A stretch of 64,000 bases of DNA from the NCBI RefSeq assembly GCF_000003855.2, contig NW_003101680.1, forward strand, positions 3,787,753 through 3,851,752. The letters are read 5' to 3'. Made by a program: the position numbers and the translations under genes. Under the pieces are notes generated by a model that had not been told where the DNA came from, made no database searches, and saw only the letters and a program-made list of their open reading frames with translations. Shown in pieces: positions 11,152 to 21,500 of the stretch (the first letter of the stretch is position 1; every line of letters begins with the position of its first letter). The stretch comes from Blastomyces gilchristii SLH14081 (taxonomy: Eukaryota > Ascomycota > Eurotiomycetes > Onygenales > Ajellomycetaceae).

Positions 11152-13006
11152 TTACTCTCGCAAAAACATCTTGTAAACCGGCGAATCCGTGCACTCCGTG
11201 AATGGGTAACCCAAATCGTATAGGAACCCCTCAAGCTCTGTCTTCTCCGTGGCTGGGCACTGAATCCCCGCAAGGACCTTAGCCACGTCACTCCCGTAAT
11301 TACGATAGTGGAACAATGAGATATTCTGGTGTGGCCGGAGGGTGGTGAGGAACTTCACTAGCGCTCCGGGGCGTTCGGGGAATTCAAACATGAAGAGTCT
11401 TTCGTCGACGACGTTACTTCGTCCACCGGCAAGATATCGGATATGCGTCTTTGCAAGCTCATTATCGCTTAGATCCTGCGCTATCATCCCACCCTGCAAT
11501 AATTGGTTTACTATTAGACCCAAATCCTCTGTTCCTGTCGAGGTGGATAGTGATATTCCCATGAACACCACCGCAGATTCGCTGTTGGAGTAGCGGTAGC
11601 TGAACTCAGTAACATCATGCGGAGTCACGGTTTCCACGAGCTTCGCGAACGAGCCTGGGCGCTCAGGGATGGTGACGCTCAGTAAAGCCTCTTTCCTCTC
11701 ACCCAACGTAGCACGCTCAGCTACAAAACGGAGCCTGTCGAAATTCATATTCGCTCCGGAAGTTACCGCCACAAGCTCTCGATTGGGATCAGGGGATGGA
11801 TTCATCGCGACATATTTCTTCAGACCGGCAAGTGCGAGGGCGCCGGCCGGCTCCACTACTGATCTTGTATCCTCAAAAATGTCCTTGATCGCCGCGCATG
11901 CCTCGTCGGTCGACACCTGGATAATATCATCGACCACCTCTCTGCATAACCGGAAAGTTTCTTTGCCTACGGCCCGCACGGCCGCACCGTCTGCAAATAA
12001 CCCAACTTCACCCAAAGTAACCCTCTCGCCGTTCACGAGGGACTGAGCCATTGCGTTCGCATCGTGCGTTTCTACACCGATGATCTTGACGTGTGGTGCA
12101 ATTCTCTTGAGATAAACTCCAATGCCGGCAATTAATCCCCCGCCACCTACACAGCAAAACACCGCTTCGATATTCTGTATATTGCATTGGCGCAGTAGCT
12201 CCATCCCGCAGGTGCCTTGGCCAGCAATGACATACGGGTCATCAAAGGGGGGGATATTCGTAAGATCGTGTAGTTTGGAAAGTCTGGCAGCTTCCTGCTT
12301 TGCTGCGTCGAAATCACGTCCATGCAATACAACCGTGCCACCTAATCGAGCGACATTTCGGTGCTTGATAGCAGGGGTGCCTTGGGGCATCACGATGGTA
12401 GCGGGGATCTTTAATGTTCGTGCAGAGTACGCAACACCCTGGGCATGGTTTCCTAGTCGAGTGAGTAAGGAGGACAGAAACAGCACACACACACACAGAA
12501 AAAGTAAACAAATAAATAAATAGAAGATGCTAGTAGCAACCTTACCTGCGGAACACGCAATAACACCCTTCCACATTCTCTCTGGACTCAAATGAGCCAT
12601 CTTGTTATAGGCACCTCGAAGTTTGAAGCTAAAGACGGGAAGCAAATCCTCTCGTTTCAAAAAGACTTTGCATTCCAATCGGTTGCTCATATTCACAGCG
12701 TGTGTTAAGGGTGTTTCTTTGACAACATCGTACACGCGAGAGGTCAGAATCAACCGCAAGTACTAGATATGAACGAAAACTGTAAGATTTTGGACGATAG
12801 CTTGCTTATATTTTTGACTGGAAAGGAGCGCATACATCTGGATATCCATTTGGCAGTAGAAAAGCCTCTGGAATCTCCCAGTCAGGAGGCAGACCATGCC
12901 TCTCACTAGGCGGGGAAGGATTTGCGGAGTATTCAGTCAGCGAGAAAGAGTTCAGCCTGGGAGTGAGTGGTGAGCTACAGCCATTTGTTAAGGGCGCTTC
13001 TGCCAT
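11152..13006 (-). CDS. ILV1: Threonine dehydratase (threonine deaminase)
   Basis: PLP enzyme converting threonine to 2-oxobutanoate and ammonia, the committed step of isoleucine synthesis, usually mitochondrial in fungi. Exons: 13006-12836, 12762-12546, 12452-11152; phases agree, 562 residues. The PLP lysine is Lys104 in [12 protein letters not shown]. The phosphate-binding loop is [10 protein letters not shown] (232-241), and ACSAGNHAQG spans the second splice. Residues from about 375 form two ACT-like regulatory modules ([13 protein letters not shown] and [13 protein letters not shown]), typical of the isoleucine-inhibited biosynthetic enzyme; the catabolic form has none. The end, [11 protein letters not shown], is the usual one. 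The N-terminal 50 residues are not a strong mitochondrial presequence as called, so an upstream start or exon is possible. Confidence 0.95.
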
Positions 13007-13431
13007 GTTTGGAAACACGGGAGTCTCTTCTCCTCTTGCTAGTCAGCAATTGAGTGGGTTTGATCCTTTAGACTGTTTAGTGCTATGGTTGAATCCTCGC
13101 TTTCGGATTGTTTGGAGGTGAAATGGCGCCCCTCAGCGGAGGTGACTGGAAGCTTTTTTTTTCCCTCTTGGTTCCCTGGCGATATCGGAACTGGGGTTGG
13201 CAGGAGCTTATTTACCTAAGTGGCTAGCGCTGTTTGCCAACCACCTCTTTCGGTCAACTTCAGGAAACCCACTCATATCGTCGGCCGATTGCTACGGTTG
13301 GTTCTTCTAGCCCTTCCAAGGTTTAAAGACCTTGTTGTTGGTAGATGCGGCCGTTGCGGTTAGCGATCTCCCGATATCACGTGACCCACCACTATATTAA
13401 GCTCTTTGTATTATCTCAGCGGGCTCAGACC
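13007..13431. promoter_or_regulatory. ILV1 upstream region up to the transposon border
   Basis: About 425 bp of normal composition between ILV1 and the first copia LTR. It contains a CACGTG motif at 13378-13383 only about 50 bp from the element. No gene is seen. ILV1 therefore has a short promoter region backed directly by repeat DNA. Confidence 0.5.
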
Positions 13432-13531
13432 TCTTGGAGGATAACGTTGTTGTGTTGTAATCTAACTACGCGAGTTACACTAAATAGGTTGGGGTGGCAC
13501 GTGACTAGGGTAGGTGTAGTAATCACCAACA
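13432..13531 (-). repeat. Copia LTR, copy 1 (100 bp)
   Basis: Short LTR starting TCTTGGAGG and ending CACCAACA on the plus strand, shared with 48886-48989 and 53955-54055. Its core, CTAACTACGCGAGTTACACT, is kept in all three copies. It also contains CACGTG at 13498-13503. This copy is the least mutated of the three. Confidence 0.85.
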
Positions 13532-14744
13532 CCCCCCCTTGCTACACTGTGGTCTATAAGCTGCCACCCGGGGCCTTCCCCATCCTCAAATCTTTCAAAA
13601 ATGCAATAATAATTAATTACATCAATCAGACCCTGATTTCCTCATTAGAAAAGGCATCTGTACAGCAATAACTGTAAAAATCAAGAAATATATACAAAAT
13701 TCATTGATCTGCTGTATCATCATTATCATTTAATTATTCCTTCTTCTTAATTTTCTGAATGTCAATTCTTTTGATAAAATCTTCAAATGCAGGCTTTATC
13801 AGTAACTTGATGAGACTGTCAGCTATGTTCACTGTAGAACTAATATATTTTATCATGATTTCTTCTTTTTTAATCAAATTACAGAGAATATGATATTTAA
13901 TCTCAATATAATATAATCTTTATATTAAGGATTTTCTCTTTGCTAGATTGATTGCTCTCTTATTATCAACTCATAAATATAAGTATATTTTCACTTTTTC
14001 ATTATTCATTAATCTGATGTTATATAATATATTATTCAATCAGATTATCTTATAAGCTGTCTCACTAGCTGCAATATATTCAGCTTCTGTGATTAATTTA
14101 ATAATATATATCTGTCTCTGCAACTGCTATAAGATCAGTGACTTATTAATCAATATAATATAATTAGTAGTTGATTTGTATTGAGAATCTGCTTCTGCTC
14201 AGTCTGAATTGCAGTATACTACAGAACTTAGATTCTTATCACTGATCTTCTTTCTGTGTAATATATCATGATTTTTCATCTTCTTGATATAATGTAGAAT
14301 ATGCTTCAACACTGCTCAATATATTTTGTATAAACATGAGTTAAAATGCAAGAGATAGTTAACTGTAAACATCAGATCTAATTAGTTACTTAAGATTAAA
14401 TACTGTAATAATCTCAATTCTTGATAATATCTTATAGTTATAAAGTTATTATTCAATTCATCATTCTCATCAGATAAAAATTTCAGTTATATATCTGTTA
14501 TTATTGAAATCTCTGCAGAATTCATCTTATTCATATTAAAATCTTTAAGAATCTTCTTAATATAACAGCTCTGTGTAATTACTAGATCATCATTTCTCTG
14601 ATATTTAATCTTTATTTTAAGATATAACTTAATCTCTTTAATATTCTTTGTCTTAAATCTCTTTATAATCTTTCTTAATACTCAGTCTAATTACTGTTCT
14701 TGAGATTCTATTATTTGACAATCATTGATATGTAATATCAGATA

Positions 14745-15096
14745 GCCCCGGTGGCCGAATGATTAATGCGGCCACCTGGTAGCGCCTTGGTGTGGGAAAC
14801 CAAGGCGCGTGGGTTCGAAACCCGCAGGGGATACATTAAATCCAGAACTCAAGCACCTCAGGTTTCTAATAAATACAGAGGTGTACAAATCACTTCAATG
14901 AATCACTCTATGTTCCTGGGCTGGGAAGTTATTATTGCATGTATCTAATTGTCACTCCTTTGTATTTTTCTATGTTCTTGTTATCTTGGTGTGATCTCAA
15001 CACCTGTATTTCCTCCTGTATAATCAACACTTGATCTGGATTTAACATCACGCAAGGACTCATCATAAGCTCCGCTTGCATATAAGTATAATGAAA

Positions 15097-15131
<35 letters not shown>
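14745..15131 (+). mobile_element. tRNA-like SINE, copy 1
   Basis: A roughly 387-bp insertion in the copia reverse transcriptase region, flanked by the 14-bp target duplication GTAATATCAGATAG (14732-14745 and 15132-15145). The related copia copy carries the unoccupied site (50187-50200). The head is tRNA-like: an A-box-like TGGCCGAATGATTAATGCGG, a long hairpin GCCTTGGT/ACCAAGGC, and the B box GGGTTCGAAACC (from 14811). A unique body and an (ATA)n tail of about 11 units follow. Unlike the host element it keeps CpG sites. It matches the copy at 43130-43504 with almost only transition differences. The predicted open frame inside it has no family match and is not called. Confidence 0.85.
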
Positions 15132-18100
15132 GTAATATCAGATAGATCTTATGAATAGAATGATATAAAAATTCATTATCATAAAATGATATTTTAAATC
15201 TTAATATGATAAGATGTTTCATTGCTAGAAAATATCATACTTTTATAACTTGTTTCATTTTATATAGACTCTGATAGAGTAGTCTCATTAAGTTCTCTCT
15301 ACTGTGCTTAACATCTGTGAGTAGTTATATATAGATCATCTCATTCTGTGATAGTATGTTATTCAAAAATATGAATATATAGTTAATTAATTTAATCTTT
15401 TATTCTTTAGCAGTTGATATAGTGAATAGACTGTATAATATAGACTCTGATATCACTGCAGTATATAATCTTATATAATGAATACTCTGCTATTATAAGA
15501 ATCTTCTAATCACTCAGTGAGCTCTAAAGTAGATGATTTCTCTCTTATTATTGAATTTCTGATTATATATTCATTTATCTGTAAGAATATTCATTTTCAG
15601 AGTCTTCTTAGCAATAATATATATCTTCTTCTATTCAAATATCTTAATCTTCTTTTTCATTGTCTTATATCAATAGTCTCAGTCTGAGCTTCTCTTAGCT
15701 TCTATCAGTGTAGTTGATCAGTCTGTCAGAATACTTAGAATAGAATTATTCTTATTAACAGAGTCTTCAGACTCTTCATTCATGACAAGCTGTGTCTCAT
15801 TATCTAGAAGATAGATTGAATTAATTACATTCTCTCAGTTCTTATTAATAATTATCTTCAAAATATCTGACTTTTCCTTCACTAGATATTATAGTAAGTA
15901 GTGCTGTCATCCTTCTCTGATATTCAGAATATTCAATTTGTTAGATAATTCATTGAAGTCTCTCACTGTATTTACAGGTGTATTTGCACTCATGTCAAGA
16001 GCTTCATCAAATATGATATCTTATACAATCTCAAGATAACATACAACAGAATCTCACACATAATATTGATATAATTCTTGATATTCAATCAGCTGTCATT
16101 TCTTACTGTCAGTTCTATTTATAAGCTTATTCAATACTTTTAAATTCTTCTTATAGACCTTGCACTCTTATCTCTGTATTCAATGAACAGAAGATTGCAT
16201 CTCAGTTTAAGCTTTAAAAGATGTAAGTGATATTTCTTTCTTACATTCAAATATCTTCATTGATGTTGAGAATGTGTTGATTATCATGACTGTAGCTTGA
16301 ATAGCTTCATCTCAAAGCTCTCTTATAAGTCTGCTATTAAATAGTAAGCTTCTTGTCTTTTTATCTACAATATAATTGACACATTCTGCAGAGTCATTGA
16401 ACTGCAGTGTATCAGATATAGTGATCTCATATGTAATTTCTTTCTACTGATAGTAGATCTTTAATTCATCACTTTTAAATTCATCTTCATCATCTCAGTG
16501 TAAAGTCTCAATTCAATGTTGAGTAGTGGTCTCAATTTTATCAATAAAGGTCATCAAACACACAGTAATCTCATTCTTTAACATCATAAGAATAATTCAT
16601 CTGTAATGTGTAGTATTATTTATAATACTCATTCAATAATTAGCTTCTCTCTGAGTAGAGAGATTGACTTTATTATATAGTGTACAGCTGTTATCTGCAA
16701 GATTTATAAAGAATCTCATTGCAGATTTGATAGTTCTTATCATTGATATGAATATTGAACATGTCATTTTTACCTGTACACAGGTTTTACAGAATGACAA
16801 AGCTCTGTCACTCTTAATTCTCATTTCTAGTCATGAATCTGCTGCTAATTTAGTGATATTCATGAGATTGAGATGTTCTAGCTTTTAATATCATTGTATT
16901 ATTGTAAGTTCTATAATCTTTGTATCATTTCTGTCAGATAGTATCAATATTGTGTCATCTTTCATCTGTAATGTATTCACAGATTCAAAATCATCATTGA
17001 GTATAGTAAACTGAATCAAGTCTCTGTATATAATCAGTCTTTTCATCTCATAGATATCATTCTTATTTAATCTTGCTGTAAATGAGAACATGTGATCAGA
17101 AGACATAATTAATATAGTATGATTATTCTCATATATCAACTGCTTATAGGTATAACTCTGATATACAAGCTTATTCATACTCATGAGGTTCACTTCTAAC
17201 TTCAGGACATAGCAGACATTATTTAACAGTATATTCATCTCTTTCACTGAAATCTTTATATCTTCTATAGCTGCAGTGAGAACTACTGTTCTGTCTATTA
17301 TTTTCAATATCACTTTCATCTTCTGAGATTTTGTCATGACAAGATCTCTGTGAGATGTGATGTGAGTGCTGATTCAGAGTCTAGATCAGATATCTTTTTC
17401 TATCTGACTACTTGTATAGATCTTTTCTTTGATGCAAAATACTTACTTTATAATATTGTGAACAGAAGCAGCATCTGTATTTTTACATTCTTATCTTTAT
17501 TCTTGTTTCTATTGATATTGAAGTTTGAAGAACATTTCTCAGAGTATTTCTTTCAACAGTCAGTCTGAATATAATCAATCTTTTGATAATGATAGCAGAT
17601 TCTCGCATCATTATCTCTATATTCAGGTTTGAATTCAGTGTTCTTATTCTTATCATTGTCATTGTTCTTGTCTTTCTTATCCTTGTCTTGAGTGTTATTT
17701 ACAGAATTTTTCATGAATTCAATACTACTATTTTTCACAGTAGAAAGGTGTAGAAGTATGTCACAGTATAATCTCATAAAGTCTTCTTCTAAAGGTCTTG
17801 AATTGTCTTTATCAATCTGGTTCATTCTATTCTTTATGAAGAATGCTCAACCTCTATTGACTTCTGTCAGTAATCTATCAAAAAACATGACATCTTCAAT
17901 CTTATATTTCAGATGAATATAATCAGTTCTGATAATAATTAATTATTCAATGAAAGCTCTGTCAGATTCTTTGCTTTTGAAGATTATTTTAATAAGCTCT
18001 TCAAATAAACAAGTTCTGTGTACAGCAGGTCTCTCAGAAAAGTGATTCTCTATAATAGTTTGTAGAGTATAAGCTGATAATTTGAACTTCTTAAGTATAG

Positions 18101-18212
18101 TGAAATGAGTCTTGATCTGCAGAGCAATTGCAGATCATATATAATTATATAACTAAAGATTGTATTCTTTTCAGAAATGTTGCATATTCATAGTAGTATT
18201 CTCATCAAGATC

Positions 18213-18582
18213 ATATCACTGCAGTGCTGACAAATACTGACTGACACTGCTCCACCACGAACTCGCTCGATTTTTCGAGTAAGAACCCGCCGATAGATCC
18301 ATCGAAAAGCCCTCGATCATATGAGCATTTTGACCTCATCACTGACCGCATACCCCGTGTGGTGGTGGAGTTATTCAGCCAAATGTGAACCAGACATCAT
18401 TCAGAACTCCTGCGTGGGATTATCCCTCATTCTTCCCTATCACACCACAACCCCAGGCCAAATTGCCATACAAATTGTAAGGTGAAGAGACCTAGCTGTA
18501 TGCATCAATCTTCTCAATTTTGAAAGATCTCTGATCTGTAGTTGTAGAGATATCTGAGAAGTGATCTCTGTGAAAACCCTGT
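18213..18582. other. CpG-retaining patch between copia and LINE
   Basis: About 370 bp with normal base composition in its first 270 bp, set between truncated copia copy 1 and the region shared by both LINE copies. It contains a 9-bp inverted repeat, CTCCACCAC (18250-18258) and GTGGTGGAG (18362-18370), and inside it a small hairpin CTCGA-TTTT-TCGAG. It could be the real 5' end of the LINE, a small non-autonomous element, or a single-copy fragment trapped during rearrangement. It occurs only once in the window. On the minus strand a short open frame (SAGSYSKNRASSWWSS) is visible but I do not recognise it. Confidence 0.5.
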
Positions 18583-21500
18583 TCATCTTTGATGTTTCAA
18601 AACTTTAACACCAAGTCTCACTCTCATACTGCCCTTCTCAATCTGGCCCATTCTCAGCAGAAAAATACAAAAAGATATCTCAGTGATAATATCAAGCATA
18701 TAATCAATGAATAACAAGTCAACAGCACATTAACAACTATAAAATCAGTATACTTCAAGATCTGACTGAGCCTTTGATCCCTGCACAGTGAGATATATTA
18801 AATCTAGTTTTAATATCTCAATATTCAATAGATTCTGTAAGAGATTGAGAACAGCAACACTAGATTTCTATTGAATTTAAGAATTAACTCTATATTGATA
18901 TAATTATTGACAAAGTCTTCTATTTTGAGATATAAATAACCAGTTCCTCTACATCCTGCTGATAATATTTATATTATCATATAGAAACAGACTTATATTC
19001 TCTATAATATCAAGACTCTGAAGAGAGAAAGTCTTGATAGAGAGTATACAGTAGTGTATATCTTAGCAGTTTCTATCTCATTCTTCTACAGCAGTCAATG
19101 CATAAAAAAAAAAGATCTTAGAAATAGTTTTTTACTTCTCTTGAAAAAGTAAGATGTTTTTCTCTGAGTTTTATACAATATTCTTACAAAGAATTAAAAA
19201 CAGAGCTGTTTTCTATCATAATTTCATATTCTTTTAAGTAAGAATTACTTTTTCAGTGACTGAAGAGCTTTCATTAATACTTAATTCTTTTTAACACTTT
19301 TTATTAACTGATTTGAGTTGCACACTTGTTGTGTGAGAAGAATTGAATAATTTAGAATAAAATTGAATAGTTTTAATCAATTTCTCTGCAAAAAATTGAT
19401 TTATTTTTTATCAGTTTTTCTCTCAAAAACTGTCATATTATCTGATTTATTATCAATTGATATCATACTTTTCCTCACTGTATTTCAAGAAAGAGATTAT
19501 AAAGATTTTATTGATTTATCTCAAAAATCAATTTTAGTTTATTAGATTCTCTTCAAAAATCTAACCTAGTTACTGAACTAGTGTGAAAAAAATCAGGTGT
19601 TTTATACACAAAAGTCTTTTATTCTTCTTTTAAACCTGTCTGATCAACTTTTCAATTGAAAACAGATTTAGAAATATCTCAATTGAAACAGTCTGATCAA
19701 CTTTTCATTGAGTGAAAACAATGAGTTCAAAAATACACTCAGTTGATGTGGAAAAAGATGCTTTCTCAAATGCTATTCCTGAGATTGAAATTCTGAAGAG
19801 AAGAAAGAAAGAAGAAATAGAGAAATAACAAGTTCTTGAAATACAGGAACTTGAAAAAGTAAGCAAGATTCTTGAAAAACAGTGTCTGAGTGAGATGAAT
19901 GAAGAAGTTCTGTTAATTCTTCATGCTCAGGCTAGACAACTACAGAAGATAATTAAGTTCAAACTTGAAATCTCAAACACAGTTTAAAAAACATTGAAAA
20001 TTCCTAGTATAATCACTGACTCTTCATCTTACTCTTCTTCATTCTTTTTTCCTACTTCTTCTTCTTCTTTGAATTAGAAGAAAACATATGCTCAAGCAGT
20101 TGAATCTGCTGTCTCTAAATCTGCTGTCTCAAAACCTGCTCAAAATTCTGAGAAAACTGAGAAGAATACTGCTCATGCCTCTATTCATAGAAAAGTGAAA
20201 AAGAAAATGTAAAAAGAGAAAAACTTTCAAATCTTCAGAAATAGAAGACTTATTCTCAAAGTCTCAAATCAGAATATTCTGCAAAGAAACAAGCTAAACT
20301 CAAATCTCATTTTCAGAATCAGAAATGAAATTAATCAGCAGTTCTTTTCTCAGTTGATGACTGATATTAAAGTTCAAAAATCAGTTATAGCTTCAATTGA
20401 GTCATTATTCTTTGAAAACTTCATCATTCTGACTACAATATCTGAATTCAGTGCTGAATTCCTTATTCAGAATAAGAATCTCTGAAAGTTAGTAGTAGAA
20501 TCTTTGTTAAACACAATAATTCTATCTGAAAGAGATGAAAAGTGAAGTAAATTTATTCTTTATAATATTTCAGTTGAAATTTTTGACTGTGAAGAAGAAA
20601 TGCTACTTCTCAAAAATAAATTGAAAGAATACAACTCTATTCAACTGAGAAAGAAGCCTGTATAACTAAATTTAATTAAGTTCAGATAAAGCAGAAGAAA
20701 TGTCTCTGTTCTAGTATATATAAAAACACTTGAACAGTCAAAGATCTCTGAAGTAAGAGTAGCAGATTTAAAAATGAGAGTTCATGAATACAAAGACTCA
20801 AGAATGAATCTCAAAGCTCAAACACAGTGTTCAAACTGTCAAAGATATGAATACTTTGCAATCTCATGTTTTAGAGACTTAAAATGTGCATTCTGTGCCA
20901 GAGATCACAAAACTAGTGAGCATAAATATGAAACATGCTCAAAAAGAGGTGAAATTTGTCAATATACTCTGCTTAAGTGCTCTAATTGCAAAGAAAAACA
21001 TGCATCTAGCTTAAAAGAATGTATATTTACTTCTAGAACTCAAAAGAACTGGAGAAAAGATGAAGCTCAAAGTTAATCTAGAACTGAAGAGAAGAGTCAA
21101 GTCAGTAGACTTACAATTATAAGCTCAAAAAGAAGAAACTCTTAACTATCTAAATCTTCAAACTCTAATTCTCCAGCTAAATGTAAACAGAATTTGAATT
21201 CTCAAACTTCTGTTAAGATTAGAGAATTGAGAAATGACTCTGATAATAAACTAGATATAATGCAAGCAGTTGAGATTTCTACTTTTCAGAACAGTTATAA
21301 TCTACTATCTGATAATAGTGATTAGATTCTACTCTACTCTCTTTTAGTATGAATATACAATAAAAACAATAAAAAAAGTTTAAAAACTCTTCAAAAATCA
21401 CATTTATTCAAAATAATGTGAATAGAAACTCAAATTGCATTTATTCTTATCTTCAAATTATATTTAAATAAAAAGTTAATTTTATACTACTTCAGAAGCC

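Larger units (their letters stand above)
13432..18212 (-). mobile_element. Ty1/copia copy 1, 5'-truncated, with a SINE inside
   Basis: Copia element on the minus strand, collinear with the full copy at 48886-54055. Reading the minus strand, 17825-17553 holds the gag end with a mutated CCHC knuckle (ICYHYQKIDYIQTDC). The GAG-pre-integrase region is at 17337-16891, integrase at about 16800-15500, and reverse transcriptase/RNase H at 15230-13740. The 3' LTR is at 13432-13531. The 5' end (start of gag and 5' LTR) is missing: similarity to copy 2 stops near 18212. A SINE interrupts it at 14745-15131. Frames are full of stops from transitions, so it is inactive. Confidence 0.85.

Noticed and set aside
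14745..14835. A functional tRNA gene
   Set aside because: The head has A and B boxes and a tRNA-like T arm, but the anticodon stem is about 10 bp, the acceptor ends do not pair cleanly, and it is fused to a SINE body with target duplications.
14766..14948. Open frame starting MRPPGSALVWETKARG, repeated at 43151-43333
   Set aside because: It lies inside the tRNA-like part of the SINE. Its conservation is explained by the repeat and not by coding.
15450..15480. Repeated string ATCACTGCAGT in copia, gypsy and the 18.2-kb junction as a shared recombination site
   Set aside because: Short palindromic CTGCAG strings are common throughout this mutated sequence, so the match is not evidence of a specific site.
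18240..18370. Box C/D snoRNA or 5S rRNA in the CpG-rich patch
   Set aside because: On the minus strand AGTGATGA resembles a C box, but no matching D box with a terminal stem is seen, and the sequence does not resemble 5S rRNA.
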